Notes: generated from the sequence alone by a model not told the origin. A DNA stretch of 64,000 nucleotides from an uncultured Bacteroidales bacterium (GCA_905234765.1 CAJOIF010000002.1:31009-95008); one strand, 5' to 3'; positions 17,148-27,171 are shown, counted from the first letter of the stretch. Translations and numbers: made by a program.

Positions 17148-17993
17148 ATGGCGACATCACTGAATCCTACTATCTCCAAGTTCGATACGGGTTTTGACGC
17201 CGAAAAGACAACGCAATACAGACTGACCATCCAATTCCAGTTGGGTGGTCTTTCTTTTGCCCTTTTCGATGCCACCGACAACCGTCTCGTCGGATTTGAG
17301 TGTCTCCAGTCGGACTTGTTGGCCGACAGCAACGACCTCTTCAGAGCCTTGGAACGCGCCTTGGAATTGAAAGGATTGAACCACAAAGCCTTTCAATCCG
17401 TGACATGCATCGTTGACGGACGCACCGCCACGCTCGTCCCAGAGGCCTTATACAGCCCCGACAACTCCGAACAACTATTGGGCTTCCACTTCAACCTCCC
17501 ACCCGACTGCGTCATCCTTTCCGAACAACTGCCTACACACCGTGCCGTCCTCCTCTATGGGTTGCCTTCGGCTTTGCAGAGCAAGATGAAGGCAAAATGG
17601 CCTGATGCCCGCATCACCCATTCCAGTGCCGTTCTGCTCAACCACCTCCCAACAAGCGACAACGCCACCGTATATGTCAACGTGCGCAATCGCGATTTCG
17701 ACATGGCTGTAATGAAAGACAAGTTATTGTTCTTCAACAACTTCAAGTTCAATACCGCCGACGACTTCGCCTATTTCCTGCTCTTTGCAATGGAACAACA
17801 CGGTCTGTCGGGACAAGACACTCCCGTTCTGTTTTCGGGATTCATACTGCCTTCGTCTGACATCATCAGCCTATGTGGGAGGTATGTGCGCGACATCCAC
17901 TTCGTAGACAAACCCAATGAGCTCCTTGTCAGCGAGAATATGGCCGAAGTGCCGTATCAGTATTACCACAATTTCTATCAAGCCACAAAATGA
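17148..17993 (+). CDS. DUF3822 family protein
   Basis: 281 residues, a Bacteroidota-specific protein with an actin/ASKHA-like feel (QLGGLSFALFDATDNRLVGFE at the N-terminus, VYVNVRNRDFDMAVMKDKLLFFN in the middle, PVLFSGFILPSSDI near the end). Matches the DUF3822 family as I recall it; its biochemical role is unknown. It overlaps rsmD as ATGA, so the two proteins are made together, as in many relatives. Confidence 0.75.
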   Translation: MATSLNPTISKFDTGFDAEKTTQYRLTIQFQLGGLSFALFDATDNRLVGFECLQSDLLADSNDLFRALERALELKGLNHKAFQSVTCIVDGRTATLVPEALYSPDNSEQLLGFHFNLPPDCVILSEQLPTHRAVLLYGLPSALQSKMKAKWPDARITHSSAVLLNHLPTSDNATVYVNVRNRDFDMAVMKDKLLFFNNFKFNTADDFAYFLLFAMEQHGLSGQDTPVLFSGFILPSSDIISLCGRYVRDIHFVDKPNELLVSENMAEVPYQYYHNFYQATK

Positions 17994-18544
17994 GAATCAT
18001 CAGAGGAAGATACCAACGCCGTCAGATTACGGCACCCAGCAACCTGCCCGTTCGACCCACCACAGACATGGCCAAGGAGAGTCTGTTCAATATCATCGAC
18101 AACCACTATGACCTTGAGGAGACCGAAGCCATGGACCTCTTTGCCGGAACGGGCAACATCTCCTATGAGCTGGTGTCGCGCGGCTGTCCCAAAGTGGTGG
18201 CCGTCGACCAAGATTTCGGCTGTGTGAGGTTTATCCGTGAAACCGCCACCAAACTCAACATGAAGGAGTTGCTCGTGGTGCGTTCCGAAGTGTTCCGTTT
18301 CTTGGAGAAACACAAAATGCAATACGACCTCATCTTTGCCGACCCGCCTTACGACTGCAAGCAATACCATGAGTTGGTTCAACTCATCTTCGACAACAAC
18401 CTTTTGCGTGAAGGCGGCATGTTCGTGTTGGAGCACGACAAATACCAGAACTTCGAGGAGCATCCTCATTTCATGGAACAGCGGCATTACGGCAAGGTGA
18501 ACTTCACTTTCTTTGCCCAGACCATCGAAGAGGAAGAAGAATAA
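17990..18544 (+). CDS. rsmD: RsmD-type 16S rRNA (guanine-966-N2) methyltransferase
   Basis: 184 residues. It begins MRIIRGRYQRRQITAPSNLP; RPTTDMAKESLFNII and MDLFAGTGNISYELVSRG form the SAM-binding site, and the catalytic tetrapeptide is in IFADPPYD. It modifies G966 of 16S rRNA. It is the last gene of the operon, followed by a terminator at 18567. Confidence 0.93.
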   Translation: MRIIRGRYQRRQITAPSNLPVRPTTDMAKESLFNIIDNHYDLEETEAMDLFAGTGNISYELVSRGCPKVVAVDQDFGCVRFIRETATKLNMKELLVVRSEVFRFLEKHKMQYDLIFADPPYDCKQYHELVQLIFDNNLLREGGMFVLEHDKYQNFEEHPHFMEQRHYGKVNFTFFAQTIEEEEE

Positions 18545-18566
18545 ACCACTGGTGATGACACATAAA

Positions 18567-18605
18567 AAGGGCGGCTCCCGATTGGAAGCCGCCCTTCGTT
18601 TTTGT
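18567..18605 (+). terminator. Rho-independent terminator after rsmD
   Basis: Ten-base stem AAGGGCGGCT (18567-18576) / AGCCGCCCTT (18587-18596) followed by CGTTTTTG. It lies between convergent genes and the A-run on its other side could serve the minus strand as well. Confidence 0.88.
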
Positions 18606-18611
18606 GTTGGT

Positions 18612-18647
18612 GTTTGTAGATACGCGGCTAGCCGCGTATCTACAAAC
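18612..18647. repeat. Perfect 36-bp palindrome
   Basis: The sequence from 18612 to 18647 equals its own reverse complement, centred on GGCTAGCC at 18629/18630. The symmetry continues outward with one extra base (GTTGGT on the left, ACCAAC on the right). It sits 10 bases after the 3' end of the giant adhesin gene. Confidence 0.85.
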
Positions 18648-18657
18648 CAACCGTCAT

Positions 18658-21600
18658 TTATCTAACGACTGTGACACGATGTGTGCTCACGCCGTTAGTG
18701 GTGGCGATACGAACCATGTACATGCCAGATTCGAACTCAGCCATGTTGATAATCATCTCATCGGTGTCGACATCCATGTCGTAGAGCACCTGACCCACCA
18801 GGCTCACCACCGTGACGTGCTGCATTGCAGTAGCCTTGATGGTCACATTACCATTGGTCGGGTTCGGGTAGAGGGCAATGTTGCCATTGAGCTCATCCAC
18901 ACCCGTGGTCGAGATAATCACATAGTTGACAGCCGGGTTCTCGCCAGAGATGGCGGGTTCTGACTCGCAATAGCCGTAGTCGGCGCGGACCTGATAGTAG
19001 TAAGAACCAGAGGTCTCAGGCGTGTCGATGTACTCGTAGTAGGTCATGCCTTCCACCACTTCAACTTCACCGATCAAGGTGTAGTTGCCGTTGGCTGAGG
19101 TCGAACGATACACGTTGTACTTCAAGAGGCCAGAGCTACGATCCGGGTTCTCACCCCACCAAATCCTGATCTGTTCGGTTCCGACAAGAGCTTCGCCGTA
19201 GATCGGTGCACCAGCAGCGCAGAGACCTTGAGCACCTTGGCAGACCGGGCAGCCCATGGACCAACCGTAGTTGTGGTCGGGCAGGGTCATTTCACCAGGA
19301 TAGATCGGGCGGACACAATACTCATGCTCACCAAACTCACCTTCGTGCATGAAGTCGCGGTCGGTCGGGCTGGCAAAGGCGAGGTATTCGCCATCCATCG
19401 TGATGAGGAAGCCAATGATGTCGACAGGAGGCAGGATACCGCAGTCGGTGCTGCCAGTACCGTTCACCATGCTGAAGTTGATGTTGCAAGGACTGTTGGA
19501 GTAGTTGGTGATAACGAGGATGTAGTATTCACCAGACTGAGCATTTTCGATGATGCAGTGCTCGGTATCATAGATGGAGTAGCTGCAGTCAACAACCTTA
19601 TCAGCGGTCAAGCCGTTCGGGCAAGGCGTGGTCGGGTCGTCGAAGGGGCCCCAGCAGCAGAAGTCGATGTCTTCCTGCGGAGTGCTATACATGTAGATAT
19701 CCAGGTCACCAGGATCACCTATACGCATGTAGTACCAAGCCGGGTTCGGCGTGGAGTACAGGCAGTCATAGTAAGGACCAGGCTCGCCGCTACCAGCGTT
19801 GACGCCAGCCGGGAACTCGTACATACCATTGTCGGTGCAGAACGGATCAGCGAATTCGCACATGTTGTTCTCACGCGATTGGATGTACATATCCATCATC
19901 AGCGAGTTGACGAAGCTCATCGGCATTTCAGCCTTGTAGGTGCGAGCCATCATAGCGGCTTCAGCCTTCTCCATTTGACCGAATGCGATGTTGTTGTTGT
20001 AACCGAACTCAGCGATAGCCTCTTCGAGGTTGATGTCTTCATAACCAGCAGCGGGGCTCACGATGAACATGCCAGCGGCTTCGCCGTTGATGACATCGAA
20101 ACGAACATCATTGCTCAGGTTGTGGAGGTAGATCACACGCTCGTCGAAGTTGGCGACATCGGTGATGTTGAGGGCATAAGTGCCGTTGGGCAGCATGCCG
20201 CTTTCGAAGGCTTCGTATTCGACACCGCCCTTAGCACCGCCACCGGCGTAGGGGTTGAAGCCGTTTTCAAACGTCCACTCGATGTGGTTACCTTGGTTGG
20301 TGAGGTCAACATTGACTTCATCAACAGGTCCCCAGTGATCGCAAGGCTCATACACCCATTCAACGGGATCGCACCAAGGACCTTGGCCAGTGCTGTACAT
20401 GCAAGCGACCTTGCAGAGGTAGTGTTCACCCTCAACCAACGGAGCGTTGTAAGGCTCGTTGTAGGACAGCTGGCAGAACGGATAGATGGTGTTGTGGTTG
20501 AAGATCGGCACACCGTCGATGCTGGTGCACATCACCTTATAATACTCAAGGTGACGGTCGCCACTCTTGGCACCGGTAGTCAGTTCAACGTCGTCGATGC
20601 ACATGATGTACTGGTCGTAGCAGTTGAAGTGACGGATGGCGATGTACTTCTGGCCAGCGTAGGCGCTCAGGTCGACAGAGTAGTTGTACCAGTTGCCGAG
20701 TCTGTTGCCGGCACCGTCGCGCGAAGCGCGAATGTCACCGCTCTTGGCACCGCTCTTGGCTGTCAGCGTCCACTCGTTGACCATCGTCCAGTCCGTACCG
20801 TTGTCGGAAACAAACACGCCGAAGTGGTCAGCTGCATAGCTGGCGTCAGTGGCAGCAGCCCAGAAGCTGAAGGTTGAGCCGTTGACGATGTTCACCTGAG
20901 GCGAAACGAGATACTCATCCGGATTGATGGCACCCACACCGTTGATGTAGGAACCGCTGCACATGGCATCGCTGCCGCTGTGGTACCAGTCAAGCGTCAG
21001 GCTTGCATAGTAGGTCCAAGTGGTCGGGATGGCACTAGTAGCGCACCAGGTGTAGCCATCGTTGTTGCCGTCAATGACAGTCCAGTCAGCCGGCAGGCCA
21101 CCTTCGAAGTCAACGCTGAAGGTATCGCCGTTGCCGCCGCCAGTGCCGCCACCGCCGCCACCAGGCAGACCATTGCCGCCGATTTGCGGGTCAGTGGAAT
21201 CCCACATGGCCCAACCAGTACGGCTGACGTAGAGGTTCTCAACGCCGTAGATGATCTCAATCATCACATAACGGAGGTCAGTGGGCGTCCAGATGCTCAC
21301 GCTGTCATAAATGGTCTCGTAACCAACGTGTTCAACCACCACTTGGTATTCACCCTTGCGGAAGTTATCCCACAGGTAGTAACCAGACTCATCGAGAGTG
21401 ATGTCATAGCCACCGTAGGTCAGTTGCTCATACTCGTTGTAGTTGGTGAAGGTCACCGTGGTGCCCTCCGGGCTGTCGGCGCTGTTCAACAGGACGTTGA
21501 CAGAGACGTGGTCGAGGTACATATCCTTGTCGAGGCAGTTCGACCAGACGGTCTCACTTTCGCGCTCAAGGGCGAGTTGGTTGAGGTTGTTGGTGTTACC

Positions 21601-24600
21601 ACCAGTGTTGCCACCGCCGCCACCGTTACCAGCGGTGATAGTGACATCGTCAATCCAGATTTCATATTGGTCATAGTTCACATCGTGGAAGGCAATCCAC
21701 ACTTCTTGACCAGCATAAGCGCTCAGGTCAACGATGTGAGCACGCCAGTTCTCATAACGGTCAGCCATGTGGCGCGATTCAGCCTTGGCATTACCAGCCT
21801 TGGCACCGCCGTTCCAGACTTCTGTGAAGTCAGCAGCTGTCGGGTTGGCAGCAGTGGCAACGCAGATTGAGAAGTTTTCAGGATAGCTGTCGTTGGCATT
21901 GTCAGCAAAGAAGGAGATAGTGGAACCAGCTCCAATGCTGTACTTCTGAGGCGACACGAGATAACTATTGGTACTGTAGGCGCCAACATAGTCAACGTAC
22001 GAGTAGCACATGGCAAAGCCACTACCACCATGGGCAAGAGTGGTGTAGTCATAGCCACCAGGGTTGTCATCGCTATGCAACCAGGTGCCTTCATTAGCAT
22101 TGACGTCGATGACAGTCCAGCCATCGAGGCCGCCTTCGAAGCCGTAGGTAAACTCAGCGCGAGTGCCGCCCATAGCGACAGGCTCAGTCCAGCTGATTTC
22201 GCCTTCGATTTCTTCACCGCGGTTGCCGCTATACACGGTACCGACACCCCACTTGTAGACACCAGCCGGGAGGTCAGCCCATTCAACGTCGATGTAGACG
22301 GTGTCAGGCACCCAAACGGTGGCCAAGAGGACGGTGTTCTCCTCGGTGTAAGGACCGTCGTTGTAGCAGTTCGTACGATACACTCTGTAGTGATCCAAGC
22401 TACGGGTTTCAGGCATACCCTTGCCAGGCTCGCCAATGGTGATGTCGTCGACATCGAGATAGAACATGTCGGTGCAGTTGAAGTGACGGATAGCCACATA
22501 ACCGTTGCCGCTATAGGCGCTCAGGTCGACAGTGTATTCGTACCATTCGCCTTGAGCACGACCGCTGCGGCTGTGGATAGCAGCCTTACCGCCATCGCTC
22601 ACGCTCTTGGCACTCATCGTCCATTCCTGAACCATGGTGAAGGAGCTCGGGTTGGTGTTGGTAGTAGAGACGGCCACGCCGAAGTGCTCAGCAGCGTAGC
22701 TGGCATCCTGGGCGCAAGCATAGAATCTCACAATACCACCGAGTTGCACCTGAGGCGAAACGAGGTAGTTGTCGGGATAGAGGGCACCGTAGCTGTTGCT
22801 GTAGCTCTGGCTCAGCACGCAGTCGTTGGAGCCGTTGTGACCGTAGCCAGTGCTCATGATCTCGCTGGCAACATACCAACCGAAACCGTCACCGTCGGCA
22901 TCGACGCTGGTCCAGCCTTGCATGCTGCTGTCTTCGAAGTCGTAAGTCATGCCCGGAACAGCGGGTTCGGGTTGCTTGTAGAAGCTGATGTAGTCAACAT
23001 AGAAGCAGTCGTCGTTGCTGTTCACGCTGCCGTCCTTGGTGTATCTCCACTGGAAGGTGTGGGTACCGGCGGTGATGTCGAAGGTTCTCTCAGCCCAGTT
23101 GCCGTTGCCGGTGTAGCTGCCTCTCTGGACACCGTCGATGTAGAAGTAACCGTAGTCCCAGCTGCTCTCGCAGGAGATCTTGCCGTAGAAGCTCATCAGG
23201 CCGTCGGCGGGGATTTCAACCTCAACGGTCATGTTGCTCACCACGTTGGCCACGCCGGCGCCGCCGCTCTTCATGCAGTATTGGCCTTCATACGGGTTGG
23301 TGGTGGTGATGCTCCAAGGATAGGTAGGATCGATCTGCCAATCGAACAGGCTGAAGTCGCCAGTCTCGAAGGGCTCGATGATATCGCTGCCAGGCAGGCC
23401 GCAGCCCCAGTACACCTTCACGAACGGGCTGTTCGGATCCAGGCTGTCGGGGAAGTACTCAGCGATGACAGCGCAGACAGGATCGAAGTTCTCGTCGAGG
23501 ATGTAGTCATACGGGCTGGCCGTCTGGTTGTAGTTGATGTTGATCGGGTTGCCCTGGACAGGCTCGTAGATGGTCTGATAACCAGTGCAGCTGGCCTGGC
23601 CGTTGTAAGTACCGGCATAGATGTGGCCGCTGTAGTAGCCTTGAGCATTGGTCGTCAAGTTGTAAGTGTGGCTGTCACCGAACTCGTCGGTACCAATCAT
23701 AGTAACGGTGGCGTTGGCGATGCCGGTGGTGCCGTCCTGCTCGTAGACGTGACCGTTCACGTCGCCGTAGCCAGAAACCTTCACGGTAACGGTGTTGGAC
23801 GGAGCGCTCTCACCTTCGTCGTACACGGCGGTCACATAGTAGACATAGCCAGCCATGTTGTAGGCCAGAGGACCGTCGGTGTAGGTGGTGGCACCGATGT
23901 TGTTCACCTGGGTGCTGCCGATGAGTTCACCGTCACGGTACACGTTGTAGAAACGGTAGGTGCGGTCGACAACGGCGTTCCAGTTCAGGGTGATGGTCTC
24001 GTCGTTGAAGACAGTGTAGTCAACAGCGGTGAGGTTCTGAGGAACGTTGAGGTGGGTGGTGAAGCCCCAAACCGGGCTGCTCACGCCATCCGGGCAACCG
24101 TCATTCTTGAATTCCACTCTCCAGAAGTAGTTGGTGTTGTTCCAGAGGTTGGTGACGGTGTAGCTGTTGGCCATGTTCTCCGACCAGTCGGTCATGACGG
24201 TCTGAGGATGGCTGGGCTCCGGGTGGTAGGTGCTACCGAAGATCAGACGCCAAGCAGTGGCGTATTCGGGAACCATCCAACGCAGCGTGACGCTGGCGGG
24301 TTCAAGATCGTCAGCATTGTCTGCAGGTTCCGGGTTGAGGAGGGTGTTACCTTGGGCATCAGCAATGATCGGGCAAGGCATGTTCTCAACATTGATGTTC
24401 ACGGTGTAATCAGCCTGCGTGGCGGAGGCAACCAGATAGTAGGTGCCAGCCGTCAGGCCAAGGTTCTCGATGACGGGACCAGCGCTCACGTTCAGAGCGG
24501 TGCTGCCACCACCAGGAGTGATGTTGAGTTGGATGTTGCTGCGGTAGGTGTACAGCGTCTTGCTGCCACCGTAGCTGGCCAGGTTGTACGGGTCAGGATT

Positions 24601-26922
24601 GGTGCTGTCGCTGTAGTAACGCAGAGCCATGTTGGCCGAGTTGGGCGACGTGGTCTGACGCCAGGTGTAGCTCGTGCCAGGATAACCGCTCGTGCCGTCG
24701 TAGAAGGCCACCAGCAGGTTGCTCGTGCCGTCATACTGGAACGGGGTGTCGAGGTCGAAGGTGTACCAACCGGCAGCGGTCGGGGCGATGCTACCCGTCC
24801 ACACGACGTCGCTGGCTGCGAGAGGCTCGCAGTCGGTCGTGCTGGCGAAGCTGTCGCGAGTCACGTTCTTCATGTACATCGTCACATTGTTGGCGGTGTA
24901 GGCAGTGCCGTAGTTGTAGTAGAAGCTAATGCTGTTGATGGTACCGGCGGTGCCAATCTCATCGGCAGTGTAGATCTGCTCCGTGCAGGAGTAGTTGAAG
25001 TAGTTGTCGATGGGGAAATAGTAGGTCGTGCCAGTGCCTTCGCCAATCTCAACCAAGTCGCGGTTGCCGCCTTCGCGGTTGCCACCCTTCATGATGGTGT
25101 TGGCGCGGTTGGTGGTGGTGCCACCGTAGCTGTAGCCACTGCTACCAAAGGTGTAGGACGTGGTAGCCATGTTGTAGGCACCGTCCGAGTCGTTGTAGGA
25201 GTAGCCGCTAGCGGTGAAGTCCTGGTCACTCACTTGCCAGTTGATGCCAGAAGCCCAAGCGCCGTTGTTACGCTGCACAGAAACAAGGATGCTGCTGTGG
25301 CCGTCCCAAGCGAAGCTGCCTTGGTTGAAGATGAACTCGTTCCACTGGTTGGCAGTGGGAGTCATGTTGCCTTCATACACCTTGGTCATGCCGCCAGTCA
25401 CCTCAGAGGAAGAGCCGATGGAAGTCATGTCCACGTTGCCCATCCAGATGGTGATGTTGCTCTGCAGGTTGCCGTTGGAGGCCGTGCAGTACCAGCTGAG
25501 GCTGGTCATGGGGGCGCGGGTCACGCCAGCTTCCTGAAGCTCGGCAGCGAGATAGAGCTGCTGGCTGATGGAATAGTTGTAGAAGCAGTAGAACGGCATG
25601 TAACCAGAAGTGCTGGTACCCGTGCCGAGTTGAGCCTCAAACGGGCCAGCGGCAGCACCGCCACCAGCGGCGGCGTTCAGACCTTGGTAGTTGTTGTCAG
25701 CCATGGGGCCGCCTTGGCCGTAGAAGTCCTCGGTGTAGAGGGCCACCTTGCCGTTTTCGTCGTTCTCATCAACGTTGGCGCTGATGATCACATCGTTGTC
25801 AACCGTGAACTTGTAAACGGCATCCACGCCTTCTTCGATTTCGGGGAAGGGCAGGGTGTAGTCGTTGTGCAGTTCGGTGGGAGTGATTTGTGAAGGAATG
25901 CCTTGGTAGCTGAAGCCAGGAGTCACAGTGCCGAGGTCGTAGGCCATTTCAACCACATCCGGGATGGCGGGGTTGTAAGGCTCCACGTTGATGTTCCAAA
26001 TGGCGGCAGTACGGCCGGTGCCATAGATGGCGACCATCTGCCAATCGGTGTAGTTCGACTCGCCGGTGTTCAGCAACACATCGATGTCTTCATCGTGGCC
26101 AATCTGAACGGGGAGTTCGGGAGCTACGAGGGTGAAGTACTCCTCAGGAGTCCAATCGAGGTTGGTGATTGTCGTGGCAGCGCCATCGTTGTGAATCTGG
26201 AAGGTGAAAGGTTCCATCCAGCAGCCATTCGGGCGAGGACCAACGAAAACGGTGTCGACCTGTACGCCGTCTTGGTAAGCGAAAATCTGTTCACCAGCGC
26301 CAGCACCACCGCCACCACCAGGAGTGATGTCGAGAGCCACAACGTTCTTTTTAGCCACTAGAGTACCAGTCACACCAGGAGTGGTGGGATCATACACAGT
26401 GCCGTCTCGATAAGCATAAATGGCTTGGTTGCCATTAGCTGCCATTTCAACACCACCCAGGCCGCTGCTCCACTGGCCAGTCACATCCTGGAAGCAAATC
26501 ACCAGGTTGCCGTTGCCGCTGTAGGCAAAAGGCGTGCTGAGGGTGATTGCCGTCTCAACGGGGGTGGAAACACCGTTGGGCATGGTGAACGAGGCGACCA
26601 TGTCGCTGGCCGTCATGCTCACCCATGAGGTGGCGCTGGCAAACGTGCTTTCGCTCACTTCCTTCATATAAACATTGATGTTGCGAGCGTAGCTGGAGCT
26701 GTTCTTCAGCCACATCGTGAGTGTGTTAATCGTACCCGCCATGCCAATCTCGTCAGCAGTGTAAATCTGCTGCGAAATCGAATAATCGTACAGGGTGTAC
26801 CCTGGCAAGTACGCATTCGTCGTGGTTGACGTAGGATCTCCTATCGTCACCACGTCCGCCTTCGCCACGCCAATAAAGGCGAGCAAAAGCGTCATCATCA
26901 AAGAAAATACTTTCTTTTTCAT
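18658..26922 (-). CDS. Giant T9SS-exported adhesin with cleaved-adhesin domains
   Basis: 2754 residues. A signal peptide (MKKKVFSLMMTLLLAFIGVAKA) is followed by three related modules with the phrase YSISQQIYTADEIG or close variants (about 24-200, 430-620, 625-815). Next come a fibronectin III domain (about 960), a carboxypeptidase-regulatory-like domain (about 1050; GHVYEQDGTTGIANATVTM), and a MAM/jelly-roll-like region (about 1180). Three cleaved-adhesin domains start near 1326, 1589 and 1937 (DFEDSSMQGW, GFEGGLDGW, DFEGGLPADW, each with YLVSPQ). The end is a T9SS type A sorting domain (IALYPNPTNGNVTI ... VTVVR). Cleaved-adhesin domains are those of the gingipain/HagA haemagglutinins of Porphyromonas gingivalis. 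No protease catalytic site is seen, so adhesion to protein or glycan is the likely role. Upstream element 27086-27115 links it to the ECF sigma operon. Confidence 0.93.
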   Translation of the reverse strand: MKKKVFSLMMTLLLAFIGVAKADVVTIGDPTSTTTNAYLPGYTLYDYSISQQIYTADEIGMAGTINTLTMWLKNSSSYARNINVYMKEVSESTFASATSWVSMTASDMVASFTMPNGVSTPVETAITLSTPFAYSGNGNLVICFQDVTGQWSSGLGGVEMAANGNQAIYAYRDGTVYDPTTPGVTGTLVAKKNVVALDITPGGGGGAGAGEQIFAYQDGVQVDTVFVGPRPNGCWMEPFTFQIHNDGAATTITNLDWTPEEYFTLVAPELPVQIGHDEDIDVLLNTGESNYTDWQMVAIYGTGRTAAIWNINVEPYNPAIPDVVEMAYDLGTVTPGFSYQGIPSQITPTELHNDYTLPFPEIEEGVDAVYKFTVDNDVIISANVDENDENGKVALYTEDFYGQGGPMADNNYQGLNAAAGGGAAAGPFEAQLGTGTSTSGYMPFYCFYNYSISQQLYLAAELQEAGVTRAPMTSLSWYCTASNGNLQSNITIWMGNVDMTSIGSSSEVTGGMTKVYEGNMTPTANQWNEFIFNQGSFAWDGHSSILVSVQRNNGAWASGINWQVSDQDFTASGYSYNDSDGAYNMATTSYTFGSSGYSYGGTTTNRANTIMKGGNREGGNRDLVEIGEGTGTTYYFPIDNYFNYSCTEQIYTADEIGTAGTINSISFYYNYGTAYTANNVTMYMKNVTRDSFASTTDCEPLAASDVVWTGSIAPTAAGWYTFDLDTPFQYDGTSNLLVAFYDGTSGYPGTSYTWRQTTSPNSANMALRYYSDSTNPDPYNLASYGGSKTLYTYRSNIQLNITPGGGSTALNVSAGPVIENLGLTAGTYYLVASATQADYTVNINVENMPCPIIADAQGNTLLNPEPADNADDLEPASVTLRWMVPEYATAWRLIFGSTYHPEPSHPQTVMTDWSENMANSYTVTNLWNNTNYFWRVEFKNDGCPDGVSSPVWGFTTHLNVPQNLTAVDYTVFNDETITLNWNAVVDRTYRFYNVYRDGELIGSTQVNNIGATTYTDGPLAYNMAGYVYYVTAVYDEGESAPSNTVTVKVSGYGDVNGHVYEQDGTTGIANATVTMIGTDEFGDSHTYNLTTNAQGYYSGHIYAGTYNGQASCTGYQTIYEPVQGNPININYNQTASPYDYILDENFDPVCAVIAEYFPDSLDPNSPFVKVYWGCGLPGSDIIEPFETGDFSLFDWQIDPTYPWSITTTNPYEGQYCMKSGGAGVANVVSNMTVEVEIPADGLMSFYGKISCESSWDYGYFYIDGVQRGSYTGNGNWAERTFDITAGTHTFQWRYTKDGSVNSNDDCFYVDYISFYKQPEPAVPGMTYDFEDSSMQGWTSVDADGDGFGWYVASEIMSTGYGHNGSNDCVLSQSYSNSYGALYPDNYLVSPQVQLGGIVRFYACAQDASYAAEHFGVAVSTTNTNPSSFTMVQEWTMSAKSVSDGGKAAIHSRSGRAQGEWYEYTVDLSAYSGNGYVAIRHFNCTDMFYLDVDDITIGEPGKGMPETRSLDHYRVYRTNCYNDGPYTEENTVLLATVWVPDTVYIDVEWADLPAGVYKWGVGTVYSGNRGEEIEGEISWTEPVAMGGTRAEFTYGFEGGLDGWTVIDVNANEGTWLHSDDNPGGYDYTTLAHGGSGFAMCYSYVDYVGAYSTNSYLVSPQKYSIGAGSTISFFADNANDSYPENFSICVATAANPTAADFTEVWNGGAKAGNAKAESRHMADRYENWRAHIVDLSAYAGQEVWIAFHDVNYDQYEIWIDDVTITAGNGGGGGNTGGNTNNLNQLALERESETVWSNCLDKDMYLDHVSVNVLLNSADSPEGTTVTFTNYNEYEQLTYGGYDITLDESGYYLWDNFRKGEYQVVVEHVGYETIYDSVSIWTPTDLRYVMIEIIYGVENLYVSRTGWAMWDSTDPQIGGNGLPGGGGGGTGGGNGDTFSVDFEGGLPADWTVIDGNNDGYTWCATSAIPTTWTYYASLTLDWYHSGSDAMCSGSYINGVGAINPDEYLVSPQVNIVNGSTFSFWAAATDASYAADHFGVFVSDNGTDWTMVNEWTLTAKSGAKSGDIRASRDGAGNRLGNWYNYSVDLSAYAGQKYIAIRHFNCYDQYIMCIDDVELTTGAKSGDRHLEYYKVMCTSIDGVPIFNHNTIYPFCQLSYNEPYNAPLVEGEHYLCKVACMYSTGQGPWCDPVEWVYEPCDHWGPVDEVNVDLTNQGNHIEWTFENGFNPYAGGGAKGGVEYEAFESGMLPNGTYALNITDVANFDERVIYLHNLSNDVRFDVINGEAAGMFIVSPAAGYEDINLEEAIAEFGYNNNIAFGQMEKAEAAMMARTYKAEMPMSFVNSLMMDMYIQSRENNMCEFADPFCTDNGMYEFPAGVNAGSGEPGPYYDCLYSTPNPAWYYMRIGDPGDLDIYMYSTPQEDIDFCCWGPFDDPTTPCPNGLTADKVVDCSYSIYDTEHCIIENAQSGEYYILVITNYSNSPCNINFSMVNGTGSTDCGILPPVDIIGFLITMDGEYLAFASPTDRDFMHEGEFGEHEYCVRPIYPGEMTLPDHNYGWSMGCPVCQGAQGLCAAGAPIYGEALVGTEQIRIWWGENPDRSSGLLKYNVYRSTSANGNYTLIGEVEVVEGMTYYEYIDTPETSGSYYYQVRADYGYCESEPAISGENPAVNYVIISTTGVDELNGNIALYPNPTNGNVTIKATAMQHVTVVSLVGQVLYDMDVDTDEMIINMAEFESGMYMVRIATTNGVSTHRVTVVR

Positions 26923-27085
26923 AATGAAATGATAGTTAGTTAATAATTAAGTGAATTGAATTGTTTCTGTGTGTAGAAATGAGAAACGCACCAGTGCCAA
27001 GGGGCATGGTGACAGCATTTTTGCTAGGCATCGAAGAAAAAAAGTAATGCATAGTAAACGCGTTTAACATTTTGTCGACATCTGT

Positions 27086-27115
27086 ATGACTAATAACTTG
27101 TGTTTTACCCTTAGT
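27086..27115 (-). promoter_or_regulatory. Second copy of the two-block element, upstream of the giant adhesin
   Basis: Minus strand: ACTAAGGGTA, 8 bases, GTTATTAGTCAT, preceded by long A-runs (complement of 27123-27160). 22 of 30 positions are identical to 4461-4490, all differences being inside the 8-base spacer. It lies 163 bases before the adhesin start; the rest of 26923-27171 contains no gene. Confidence 0.6.
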
Positions 27116-27171
27116 GTGAAATGCAATTTTTTTTACTTTTTTTTATTTTTATCATTTTTTTGTTCAAAACC

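Noticed and set aside
22030..25893. 1287-codon open frame on the plus strand, antisense to the giant adhesin gene
   Set aside because: It is a codon-usage shadow of the minus-strand gene: Val/Ala/His-rich composition, no signal, no domains, and the minus frame has clear domains and a T9SS tail. The 549-codon plus frame at 19228-20877 is rejected for the same reason.
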